A DNA stretch of 64,000 nt from Cylindrobasidium torrendii FP15055 ss-10 (GCA_000934385.1 KN880472.1:62001-126000); one strand, 5' to 3'; shown: positions 11,281 to 20,514, numbered from the stretch's first letter. Numbers and translations are program-made. Notes: generated by a model from the letters alone, not told the origin.

Positions 11281-11735
11281 GGTGGTTCGAGGGAAAGCCT
11301 TGTATTCACACCAATTCACTCGTAGCATAAGCAGAATCAAGAGCCAGGCGATTAGGCGCCATCGCCAGCTGTTGCCTGAGGCAGCACGCCACTGACAGCC
11401 CCACGTGTGCTTCGCTTGCCGAAACGGCAGGTTCCGGCACAAACGCGATCACGTTGCTCACAATTGAACGGCACTCATCCTATTCCTAGCGCTGGCTCTG
11501 ATCCGAAATTCGACTTGTTGCCAGCTTACGGCCGTAAATTCTTATTTTATTGTGTCAAAGTTGCGGATACAAGGCCTGCATTGTGGACTGTTTGTTATTA
11601 GAAAGCGGCGCGCATGAATTGAGGAATCATTAATTATTAACAAGAAGAATTCGGAGTTGGGTTCCCAATTACAAAAATGTGATACTTTGGTGTACATTTG
11701 CAGGTAATGCTCCTTCGGTACTCTGATGCATCCAA
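11281..11735. promoter_or_regulatory. GlyR2 promoter: palindrome, E-box, then HMG scrap B
   Basis: AACGCGATCACGTT at 11442-11455 lies 162 bp before the GlyR2 start, with a CACGTG E-box at 11402-11407. As in the GlyR1 spacer, HMG-derived sequence starts right after GTTGCTCAC, which points to a shared deletion junction. Confidence 0.6.
11456..11530 (+). pseudogene. HMG scrap B
   Basis: A remnant of an HMG-array gene, close to scrap A and to the relic near 17409 (AACGGCACTCATCC, then GCGCTGGCTCTGATCC and TTCGACTTGTTG). No HMG box remains. Confidence 0.5.
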
Positions 11736-13026
11736 TCAACCACAGCTTCCACCTCCATCAACGCAACCACCGTCGCCGCTGCCGCCGCCGCCATCGCAAT
11801 GCACTCCTCCTCCGCCACCGCCATCACCACCAACGCCGCCGAGGAATTCAGTTGCGTTGATCATAAATTCCACTATTGCACTTCTTCTTCCGTCAACATC
11901 GTCATTGAATCTACGCTCCTTACCGCCATAATGAGTTGCAGAGACCTTTGAGGTAGACCGTGTTTCATTCATTTTCGACCAAGCATCCCAATTGGCCGGT
12001 GGCCTCGATGCGCCGTACTCATCGCTCCTCCGAGGCCGGTTCAAAGTCTGGGCAGCTATGACCGGAGGGCACCATGGTTCGGAAGGTTGCCGAGGAAGGC
12101 CGTAAGAGGCGACCGCGTCTTCAAATCGCAGAGTGGACATCCAAGCGGGTTGCGCGCGATTGAATTCCTTCAGCAGTCGTGAGAATCTGTCTCAGCTGTG
12201 CAAGAATGAACATACATCGGTTTCTCGACCTAGCTTGCGGAAAGCGTCAAGGTAAGCTGCCTTGTGAGTGTGCATCCTAGCCCATGTAGGGCCCGGCCAA
12301 CGGGCTGTAAGTATCTGTCGCACGACAGAGGCATACCTACGGCTAATGAGAGTCACTTCACAGGATGAAGGAAAATTCCATACGCTTCGATGCATTCTCT
12401 CAGCGCATTAGCGGCATCCTGGCAATGATTTCGCGTCAAGTCCCATGTCTTCCACTGCACCATTGCTCGTACGAATGCCCCCCAGTCTCTACGATTCATC
12501 CACTTCTCCCTGGCAAGGTACGTCTTGTCAGGCAGTATACACTTGCTCCCATTTTGTAGTGTAGCCTTGTAAAATGTAGCCATGTCAGCCTTGTACTTGA
12601 GCTTGTCGGTGAGACCAGTAATGGCGAGATTCCAGCCCTACCGTCATATTAGTCAGCCGCATTGTTTCGTCTTTTGTCGAAGCGCCATACCTGATAAGTG
12701 CGAAAGAGATGAAGAGCGCTTGCTTTGTATTCAGTCTCGATTATGATATACTTCTCTTCGATTGTTGGAGCCTCGTTAACGCGCAGCATCACTGCCGCCA
12801 CGCTACAAATGAAGTCAGTCGTAGCTAAGACGGACGTATGCGCGGCCTACCTCTGCACAGCCTGCATGAGTCCATCGTCTTCATCGATACTCTTGCCTTG
12901 CAGAACATGCCTCGATGGGCCATTTGGGTGCAGTGCGTAGATGGCGGTAACCCACTGCCGTCTGTCCTCGTTGACTTGCCATGGTGGCTGCGAAATTGCG
13001 CTAAGAGTTTCGATATCTAGCGACAT
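11736..13026 (-). CDS. GlyR3: paralogue of the unrecognised family, Gly/Asp/Cys tail
   Basis: Five-exon copy with the same splice plan and a GT donor in intron 1. Landmarks are SISQPPWQVNE-type exon 1 with HVLQGKSIDEDDGLMQAVQR, exon 3 with KCILPDKTYLAREKWMNRRD and WKTWDLTRNHCQDAANALRE, and exon 4 with YASVVRQILTARWPGPTWAR. Exon 5 has RFEDAVASYGLPRQPSEPW. Exon 3 carries a few extra residues before the ILPD motif. The tail reads NDDVDGRRSAIVEFM and then Gly runs with VHCDGGGGSGDGG. The stop codon differs from other copies (TGA at 11736-11738 instead of the shared GGA TAA). It is head to head with HMG2. Function unknown. Confidence 0.8.
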
Positions 13027-13718
13027 GGTGGTTCAAGAGAGAGTCATGGATTCCCGCCAACTCACTCAGAAGCAGAAGCAGAATCAAGAGTCAGACGATT
13101 AGGCGCCATCGCTTGGGGCAGCACGCCACTGACAGCAGCCCCACGTGTGCTTCGATCGCCGAACATTCCGGCTTCAACGTGATCGCGTTGCTCTTGCTGA
13201 CCTCATCTTTTTGCTTTCATTTCGTACGCTCATGCAGCTGCCAAATCCATCCAAGAACATGGACTTCGAAACTTTAGCTGGAATTAACTTTTATTCGATG
13301 AGAACAGTGCCTATACCTGTCTCCTCGTCCCGCAAACGTCCTTGCTCGCTCGACCGTCACAACGCCATATTTTCCTTCTGACAATCTTTCCAATGGATTG
13401 CACCGACCTCTGGCATTGACTGACACCGTGCAATCTCTCTCTTTTTGCTATCCTTCTAGTTGCTGGTCTCGGGAGCGCTGTGGTAGCTAGGCAGACAATG
13501 ATTCCCCTCCGACTTGCGGAGCGCATTGTGATCCGGGAATTAATTTCCCGTCAACTCTTTGTTAACGAGTTGGCACCGATGAGGGTCGTTGTCAGACCCG
13601 TCTGTGGCGGTGCCCTATTCAGTTGTTATTCCTTATAACATGGCATCGATTTGGGTTCCTATTATCTGCCCTCCATAGCTCGCGATCACCACAACCAACT
13701 TGAAATCCGCCCACGGCA
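13027..13718. promoter_or_regulatory. Bidirectional region GlyR3 / HMG2 with palindrome, E-box and TATA box
   Basis: For GlyR3: CACGTG at 13142-13147 and AACGTGATCGCGTT at 13176-13189, which is the exact reverse complement of the form in the GlyR2, GlyR4 and GlyR5 promoters. For HMG2: a TTATAA box at 13633-13638, 81 bp before its start, inside a block shared with the HMG1 promoter. Both genes may be controlled from this 690-bp stretch. Confidence 0.6.
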
Positions 13719-15023
13719 ATGGGCAAATCATCTACTACCAGCACTGCGACACACATTCGACGCCCTCCAAACAAATGGATCCTTTTCCGCAAGGATTTTT
13801 TTGCTCGTGGGGGAACCCCCGCTGACGCCCCGAAGGTGTGGAATGCTCTCACGGAGAAGGAGAAGGCTCCATGGACGCTTCTTGCAGCACGTTTGGCCAA
13901 CGAGCATGCCCGCCGGTATCCCGATTTCCAATACAGACCCAAGAAGGAGAAGGACACCTCCGACGAGTCTTGTCTCCATCATGAACCAACGTTTACGGAG
14001 CACAATCTGCCTTTGAATGGTACTCGGGAGCGGGGACGCACCGGACACACATCAGCATCTGCTCCGTATGCTAGGCCACCGACGCGTCCTCGTGCTATCA
14101 CACCATCCTCATCCTCGCCTTTGCCTTCTCCGTACATCCAAAACCTCTCTGTCGGTCCACATCGTCCTCTGCCATCATCCAGCTCTTCGGCTGAACTGAA
14201 CTGGATGCACTACGGCGCTCAGTCCCAAACACCCTCTGGATCTTTTGCGAACGCCTGCCGGTACTATCCCGATTTCAAATACAGGCCCAAGAAGGAGAAG
14301 GACACCTCCGACGAGTCTTTGCTCCATCATGAACCAACATTCAAGGAGCACAGTTTGCCTTTGAATGGTACTCGGGAGCGGGGACGCACTGGACGCACAT
14401 CAGCATCTGCTCCGTACGCTAGGCCACCGACGCGCCCTCGTGCGATCACACCGCCCTCGTCCTCGTCTTTGCCATCTCCTTATGTCCAAGACCTCTCTGT
14501 TGATCAACAGCATCCTCTTCCATCATCGAGCTCTTCGGCCGAATTGAACTGGATGCACTACGGCGCTCAGACCCAAACACCCTCCGGATCTCTTGCGAAC
14601 TATGGCTCCGCTGGTCACTCGCAAATGAGCGGCACATATTCCAACGCTGGCTTTAATCTGGTCTCTGGGTCGTTCGATACCTCCACCAACACGTACAACC
14701 CCTTCTCAGACTTTGACTATAGTTCATCTGGACACACTCAACTCAATGGCGAACCACACTATCCTATGGGCGAGCAGTCGCTTTACTATCCCTGCCTCGA
14801 CAACGGCTATCCACCATCCCAAAGGGACTTGGGTTATGGCTCGCAGCCATCCTCGTCATATGGTGGTGTTTCCAATGACCCTTACGCCTTGAATGCCACA
14901 TTCACAAACCACGCCTCGTTCCCCGACGCATCCTCGTCATATGATGGTACTTTCTATCCTCATGCTGGCTTGAACATCACAACAAATCCCAGCTCGTTGC
15001 CCGACACCAGTCGCTTTGACTGA
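13719..15023 (+). CDS. MATA-type HMG-box protein 2 with internal 116-residue duplication (HMG2)
   Basis: An intronless gene for a 434-residue protein. It starts MGKSSTTSTATHIRRPPNKW. The HMG box (about residues 13-75) has the same shortened middle as HMG1: WILFRKDFFARGGTPADAPK runs almost directly into VWNALTEKEKAPWTLLAARL, then RRYPDFQYRPKKEKD. The stretch beginning PDFQYRPKKEKDTSDES and ending near GAQSQTPSGSFAN is repeated once in frame from 14268 (PDFKYRPKKEKDTSDES), so the tail end of the box occurs twice. The remaining C-terminal part is Ser/Tyr/Asn/Pro-rich, as in many fungal transcription activation regions. It is convergent with GlyR4 and divergent from GlyR3. A nuclear regulator is inferred; targets are unknown. 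Confidence 0.82.
   Translation: MGKSSTTSTATHIRRPPNKWILFRKDFFARGGTPADAPKVWNALTEKEKAPWTLLAARLANEHARRYPDFQYRPKKEKDTSDESCLHHEPTFTEHNLPLNGTRERGRTGHTSASAPYARPPTRPRAITPSSSSPLPSPYIQNLSVGPHRPLPSSSSSAELNWMHYGAQSQTPSGSFANACRYYPDFKYRPKKEKDTSDESLLHHEPTFKEHSLPLNGTRERGRTGRTSASAPYARPPTRPRAITPPSSSSLPSPYVQDLSVDQQHPLPSSSSSAELNWMHYGAQTQTPSGSLANYGSAGHSQMSGTYSNAGFNLVSGSFDTSTNTYNPFSDFDYSSSGHTQLNGEPHYPMGEQSLYYPCLDNGYPPSQRDLGYGSQPSSSYGGVSNDPYALNATFTNHASFPDASSSYDGTFYPHAGLNITTNPSSLPDTSRFD
13920..14615 (+). repeat. Direct in-frame duplication (2 x 348 bp) inside HMG2
   Basis: Two adjacent 348-bp units begin at the PDF codons 13920 and 14268. They keep frame and differ by scattered substitutions, so the duplication is not recent. 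Confidence 0.85.
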
Positions 15024-15340
15024 CGCTTCGCTACCTCGTCTTAAACATTTGACGTATCTGTTCATTGACTGTACTTATCATATGTTTCTTTGCCTTCGAC
15101 GTTTTCACTTGTACCATCAGTATCGGTGCCGCTTTCTGCTGCGCCAAAACACTAGATTATCATACTTGTTTGCTTATTTACATTTGGTTGTACTACACTT
15201 TACGTCTCTAACGCATCAAGCTCAATGAAGATAACGTGCATCTTCTTCTCTCTGGCTACAAGGATGATTCACGTAGAACATCCACGACTTTCATCCTCAG
15301 AATAAATACAGTGGCATTAGGTAAGACTCGTTTGTTATGA
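15024..15340. other. Convergent 3' spacer HMG2 / GlyR4
   Basis: A 317-bp T-rich spacer that must hold both transcript ends. Nothing else seen. Confidence 0.4.
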
Positions 15341-16623
15341 TTATCCACAGCCCCCACCTCCGCCGTCTCCTCCGCCGCCGCCACCTCCTCCACTGTCGCC
15401 GCCACCTCCTCCACTGTCGCCGCCACCACCCCCGCCGCCGTAATCCCCGCCGCTGTATCCTCCACCTCCACCTCCACTGTCATGCCCATGACCCCAACCT
15501 GCTCCGCATCCGTCGCCGCCATAATAACTTGCAGAAATCGCAAAGATGCCTGCGGTGTCCCATGTATTGTTTCTAGTCGACCAGAAGTCAAATTCGCCGG
15601 GCGTACTCGACGCGCCAAACGCTGTGCTCTTCCAGAAGCGGCTCGGAATCCTGGCAGTTCTCGGAGGGTACCATGTTCCAGGCGGATATCTTGGGAGACC
15701 ATGAAGCACAGCCGCGTCGTCGTATCGATAGGTGGATGCCCATAATGCCTTCGTGTACACGAAGTCCTTTAGAAATAATCAGAATGCGACGTGGATGTGG
15801 GAGAAAGAACAGACAGAAGTCTGGTTATCGAGGCTTCGGAGGGTGTTAATGTAGGCTCGCTTGTGGGTGTGATTCCTAGCCCATCTCGAGCTTCGCCAAC
15901 GAGTAGTGCGAATCTGTTGCACGACAGCGGTAAACCTACAATGTTGACGGTCACTTCCACGGTTTCGGAAAAATGAAGGAATAGATACATACGCTTCGAT
16001 GTACTTTCTCAGCGCATTGGCGTCACCCTCACGGTGATTTCGCGTCAATTCCCACGTCTTCCAGTACATCGTCGCTCGGACGAAGGTTGTCCATTCCGAA
16101 GCGGTCATCCACTTCTCCCTGGTCAAGTACGTTGAGTCAGGTAGAATGGACTTGCTCGGATATCCCTGTGTAGCCTCGTGTGCTTCATTCTTGAGCCGGT
16201 CGGTGATGACCTTGACAGCACGATCCCAGTTCTACCATGGTTAGCTGGATTTTCTTTCTCTTTCAGTGTAACACCGTACCAAATACGAGTCGGATAGACG
16301 CAAAGCGCTGGCTTTATACTCCGTCTCAATCAGAATGTACTTCTCTTCAACTGTTGGAGCCTCGCTGATGCGCTGCATAACTGCCGCGACGCTACATACA
16401 TGAGCAAATCAGCCACTGTAGCACAGACAGACGAACGCGCGGCTTACCTCTGCACAGCCTGCCAAATTCCAGCGTCTTCATCGATGCTTTTGCCTTGCAG
16501 AGCGCGCCTCAATGGGCCATTTGGATGCAATGCGTAAATTGCAGTGACCCATTGTCGTCTGTCCGCGTTCACTTGCCACGGTGGTTGCGAAATCCCCTTC
16601 AAATCCTCGATATCTAGCGACAT
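15341..16623 (-). CDS. GlyR4: paralogue of the unrecognised family, longest Gly-rich tail
   Basis: Five exons as in the other copies. Exon 1 reads MSLDIEDLKGISQPPWQVNA; exon 3 has SILPDSTYLTREKWMTASEW and YWKTWELTRNHREGDANALR; exon 4 has VVQQIRTTRWRSSRWARNHT. Exon 5 starts DFVYTKALWASTYRYDDAAV and goes through GLPRYPPGTWYPPRTARIPS and GEFDFWSTRNNTW. The tail is GCGAGWGHGHDSGGGGGGY followed by repeated GGGGGDS units down to the shared GGA TAA end. It is the closest relative of GlyR1 in the tail. Note that the Cys of CILPD is Ser here, so that cysteine is not universal. Splice sites are canonical. Function unknown. Confidence 0.8.
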
Positions 16624-17150
16624 GGTGGTTCAAGACAAAGCAATGAAGCTCCGCCGGGGCACTCACAGTTGAAACGCAATCAAGAGTCAGGCAATTGGAC
16701 GCCATCGCCTGTCGTCTCTGAGGCAGTACGCGACTGACAGCTACACGTGCTCCTCGATCGCCTCAACGGCACATCCCGGCTCGAACGCGATCACGTTGCT
16801 CTTGCTGACGTGACTTCATGTTCTAACTTCGTTCCGAACGCGCACAAGGTTACCCAGTGAGATTCTCGTGGCAGAGCCACTCTTGGCTATTGTATCTTCC
16901 CTATGTTGTGACAGCCACTCGGGCTTTATTGTCTTTGTGGCTACATGTCAGCCGCGCTTTTTCATCTGACCCAGAATACCCAAGGTTTAGCGCGCTAGAA
17001 GTGCCAAACCTGTGTCTCTCGCCACAATTCTCGCACCTGGGTACTCGCTAGGTAGTCCGAAGGCGCGGTATGTTCTCTTCGACTATTTTTGATGCCGGGA
17101 ACAGCTTTGGAGAACCTTACGCTAACCTTTCTGTTGCATTTTGAACGTTA
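16624..17150. promoter_or_regulatory. GlyR4 promoter: E-box and near-palindrome
   Basis: CACGTG at 16744-16749 and AACGCGATCACGTT at 16784-16797, 161 bp before the GlyR4 start. Sequence from about 16800 to 17150 shows weak likeness to the region before HMG3 (for example the CTGTGTCTCTCGCC block near 17010 and 19370), so it is probably an old HMG promoter. Confidence 0.6.
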
Positions 17151-17622
17151 ACGGAGCACCATAGATGTTTCAAATGATACTCGAAGCGGAACAAAAGAGG
17201 AACAACTGCCCCATACGCTCAGCCACCAACGCGGCGCTCTCATACTAGCACCTCATCATCAACCCCGTCTTCTCTGTACGTTTCAAGCCCCTTCATTGGC
17301 CCAGGCTATTCTTCGCCATCATTGAGCCCTTTGGCGGGACTCGACTGAAGGCAAGACGACACTCAATTTCAATCTTTTGGCGAACTGTAGGTTTGCTGGT
17401 CATTTGCAAGTGAGCGGCACATATCGAGTCAGCGCTGGCTCCGATGCAACCTTTGACTTGTTTGTTGACATCAACAATTGGACTTCTGCTCTAAGTCGTC
17501 TGAATTCTACCAATATCATCGTACACAATGGCGAGCCCTCCACCTCCACAACCGCAGTCGCTTTGTCCCGGCCTTGACAGAGGCTACCCCTCATTCGACG
17601 TCGACTTGGCTACGGGTTGGAC
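17151..17622 (+). pseudogene. HMG relic (box lost)
   Basis: Decayed copy of an HMG-array gene. It aligns with HMG2 from the ACGGAGCAC block (TEH codons, HMG2 about 13996) through APYAQPPTR, SSLYVSSP and a NGEPSTSTT segment to a final PSFD-like block. The frame is broken by stop codons and indels, and the HMG box itself is absent. Frame pieces of 60-70 codons that remain open are fragments of the serine-rich region. Confidence 0.8.
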
Positions 17623-17694
17623 CTCAGTTCAAAATACAATGCCATTTACTGTACATTCATAGGCAAAACTTCTTTGGGATTCTGGTGGGTTCAA

Positions 17695-18952
17695 TTATCC
17701 AGCCATACCTATCACTTCTATCACCATCGTCGCCAACTTCTCCGCCACCTCCCAGCCACTAGTCTTAGATCCTCCAACATGGTTGTAGCCTTGAGCATAC
17801 CTACTACTCGAGCGTGCTTTGCACACTTTACCGCCATAATAATTTGCAGGGACCGTTAAAACGCCTTCGGTGTCCCAAGTATTTTGTCTGGTGGACCAGA
17901 AATCAAATTCTCCAGGTCTCCTCGATGCGGCATACGCTATGCCTCTCCAGAACCGGCTCGGAGTCCGTGCAGCTCCCGACGGAGGAGGGTACCATGCTTT
18001 ACACGGTTGGCGGGGAAGGCCATATAAGACGGCCGCGTCTTCAAATCGCAGGGTGGATATCCACGTAGATTGCGTATGCTCGAATTCCTCCAGGAAGCGT
18101 GAGAACTCGTCTGTCCCAACCGTGTGAGAATGGACATACCTCAGACTCTTGACCTAGTTTGCGGAAAGCGTCGAGGTAAGCTCCCTTGTAGGTCTGCATT
18201 CTGGCCCAACTAGGGCCCGGCCAACGAGCGGTCGATATCTGTCGCACGACAGAGACAAACCTACGGCTATAAGCAAGGGTCACTTCCAAAGGATATGAAG
18301 AGAAATTCTTTACGTTTCGATGCATTCTCTTAACGCATTAGCGGAATCCTCGCAATGATTTCGTGTCAAGTCCCATGTCTTCCACTGCACCATCGCTCGT
18401 ACGAATGCCGCCCATTCTCTAGGCTTCATCCACTTCTCCCTGATCAGGTACGTCGAGTCGGGTAGGATACACTTATTCGCGTTTCGCTCAGTAGCCCGGT
18501 GCACTTTATACTTCATGTTGTCGGCGAGGGTAGTAATGGCAAGATTCCAGCTCTACCATCGTATTCGTCAGCCGCATTGTTTTGCCTTTCTTCAAAGGAC
18601 AGACTTACCAGATAAGTGCGAAAAAGATGAAGAGCGCTGGCTTTGTATTCCGTCTCCATCAGGAGGACATACTTGTCTTCGATGGTCGGAGCCTCATTAA
18701 TGCGCTGCATTATTGCTGCGACACTACACAGACAAAGAAGTCAGCCGTAGCTAAGACGGACACACGCGCGGCCTGCCTTTGCACAGCCTGCATAAGGCTA
18801 TCATCTTCATCGAGGCTCTTGCCTCGCAGAACGTGCCTCAATGGGCCATTTGGGTGCAATGCGTATATGGCGGTGACCCATTGTCGCCTGTCCTCGTTGA
18901 CTTGCCACGGTGGCTGGGGAATCGTCCTCAGAGCCTCGAAATCTAGCGACAT
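17695..18952 (-). CDS. GlyR5: paralogue of the unrecognised family with the Gly-rich tail lost
   Basis: Five exons with the usual landmarks: MSLDFEALRTIPQPPWQVNE, exon 2 with EDKYVLLMETEYKASALH, exon 3 with KCILPDSTYLIREKWMKPRE and WKTWDLTRNHCEDSANALRE. Exon 4 has VVRQISTARWPGPSWAR and exon 5 has RFEDAAVLYGLPRQPCKAWY, GEFDFWSTRQNTW. Intron 1 again has a GC donor (18776-18775), forced by the frame. After NYYGGKVCKARSSSRYAQGY the protein ends with a short ordinary tail (SGWEVAEKLATMVIEVIGMA). The neighbouring frame would give Gly/Asp-rich codons, so a one-base shift seems to have replaced the old tail, yet the ancestral GGA TAA end is still used. Function unknown. Head to head with HMG3. Confidence 0.77.
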
Positions 18953-19575
18953 GGTGGCTCGTGGGAAGGTGTTGTATTCCCATCCATTCACTCACAGCCC
19001 CAATACAAGGCAATTAGGCGCCATCCTCTGGTTCTGGGGCAACGGTGGCAGAGTGGCCGGCATGGGAATATTGGCGACTGACGGCCCCACGGTTCGATCG
19101 CCTCAGCGGCAGATTGCGGCTTGAACGCGATCACGTTACTTTTGTGTTCTTGCTCTCATCTCGGATGTACACAAGACTGTGAAGCCGTCGTAGCTTTTCA
19201 GGAATAGACCGCGGGACTCAGCAAGGGAATGCCTTGCTATTTTATTTCGCTGGCCGTCCCGGATTGCGACAGGCCACCCAGATTTTATTGATTTTGTGGC
19301 GACATTGTGGCCACGCTTACTCGTCTAACCCGGAAATTCAAGGCGGTGCGCAAGAAGTGCTAAAGCTGTGTCTCTCGCCCCAACCCTCACCTGGGTACTC
19401 GCTACGAAGCCTTGGGGCGTGGGATGTTCTCTTCGAAGGAATTTTCTGTGCCACTGATACCGGGAACAGCTGTGTAGAGGCTTGCGTTGCCCATCCGAGG
19501 CAGTGCGTTGCCCACAAATAAAAGGGAAACCAGGCGCGTATTCTCCTTCCCACATCTCCTTGTCTTCCCGCTGTC
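18953..19575. promoter_or_regulatory. Bidirectional region GlyR5 / HMG3 with near-palindrome
   Basis: AACGCGATCACGTT at 19124-19137, 172 bp before the GlyR5 start and 439 bp before the HMG3 start. An AATAAAAG box near 19516 could serve as TATA element for HMG3. Confidence 0.55.
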
Positions 19576-20514
19576 ATGACGCCCACTACCAACGCTCGCC
19601 GCAATCCACACAAGACCGCCATGGCTCGCAATAAGCACACAGCTCCCAAGAAAAACTCCCATCGCAAAAAGCGCCCGAGTGGCTACATCACACGCCCCCC
19701 CAATTGTTTTATTCTCTTTCGCCAACATTTCGCGGAAAATCATATAAAACCGCAAGACCCAAAGGCCAAAGCCCCGAGACAGGCAACCATCTCCAAAGAA
19801 GCAAGCGTACGTTGGGGAAACTTATCTTTGGAAGAGAAGTCGGTTTGGCGAGAAAAGCAGGACGAGGTTGCTGCGGCTCACAAACTCGAGTTTCCTAACT
19901 ATAAGTTTACGCCGGCCAAAAAGCGCTCTCGCGTGGACGATGCGGACGATTCTGACTTCGAGGTCGAGACAACTGCACGGCGTACTAGAAAGCGTGCGCG
20001 CTATTCACCCCGGCCCTCGACCTCTGAGCCCACACCGATGGTGTCGTTCTCATCCGAAGGAGGATCCTCATCACCACCATCACAGTGGGCCCCTCCACAG
20101 TTCCCTTCTCCGTCAACCTCGACAGGAAACTTGCCGGAATACGACTCGGACTCTTCGCCTTCAATTTCTGGCCGACATCTCCAACCGACATCGTGTCTTA
20201 CAGATCCCTGCAGCATAATGGGCTTGGGCGACATGGAAGATCATCTTCTTCCGTATCGTCCGCTTCTAACCAACGCCAACTTCGAGTATCTCGACTCGAG
20301 CTCATCATACTCGAATGCGGATGCGCACGACTTCGACAACTTCTTGTCTGTGAATCATGAGCCCCATCCCACGTCCTGTCCGACCTATCTGTCGTCTGAG
20401 CCCTTCGGCCTCTTCGACGGGATGGAGTCATCCCATACCATTACTGACAACTCAGAGGGATGGAACGAGTATGTCCTGCCAGTGCCTGACCTTTTGTACG
20501 ACTTCGAAGTATAG
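19576..20514 (+). CDS. MATA-type HMG-box protein 3, full-length box (HMG3)
   Basis: A 312-residue intronless protein. After a basic N-terminus (HRKKRPSG) comes a complete HMG box at about residues 36-108: YITRPPNCFILFRQHF, then ATISKEASVRWGNLSLEEKS and WREKQDEVAAAHKLEFPNYK. Unlike HMG1 and HMG2 it keeps the ISK helix-2 region, so it best represents the ancestral box. A bipartite basic segment (KKRSRVDD and RRTRKRARYSP) follows and looks like a nuclear localisation signal. The remainder is acidic and Ser/Pro-rich with no further domain. It is divergent from GlyR5. Binding to a WTTGTT-type site would be expected for this box family; the actual target is unknown. Confidence 0.88.
   Translation: MTPTTNARRNPHKTAMARNKHTAPKKNSHRKKRPSGYITRPPNCFILFRQHFAENHIKPQDPKAKAPRQATISKEASVRWGNLSLEEKSVWREKQDEVAAAHKLEFPNYKFTPAKKRSRVDDADDSDFEVETTARRTRKRARYSPRPSTSEPTPMVSFSSEGGSSSPPSQWAPPQFPSPSTSTGNLPEYDSDSSPSISGRHLQPTSCLTDPCSIMGLGDMEDHLLPYRPLLTNANFEYLDSSSSYSNADAHDFDNFLSVNHEPHPTSCPTYLSSEPFGLFDGMESSHTITDNSEGWNEYVLPVPDLLYDFEV

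Larger units (their letters stand above)
6966..20514. repeat. Tandem array of HMG-box genes alternating with five GlyR paralogues
   Basis: Five repeats of a two-gene unit lie side by side, with one more HMG gene at the left end. GlyR genes are all on minus (8354-9627, 9993-11280, 11736-13026, 15341-16623, 17695-18952). HMG genes are on plus (intact at 6966, 13719 and 19576; relic at 17151-17622; scraps at about 9803 and 11456). The GlyR copies share exon order, intron places, promoter motif and, in four of five, the terminal GGA TAA codons. Coding blocks stay clearly alignable while introns and tails differ, so the copies are not very recent. Confidence 0.9.

Noticed and set aside
6966..20514. 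Array as the mating-type locus
   Set aside because: Agaricomycete mating loci use homeodomain pairs and pheromone/receptor genes; none are here. HMG boxes alone do not prove a mating locus.
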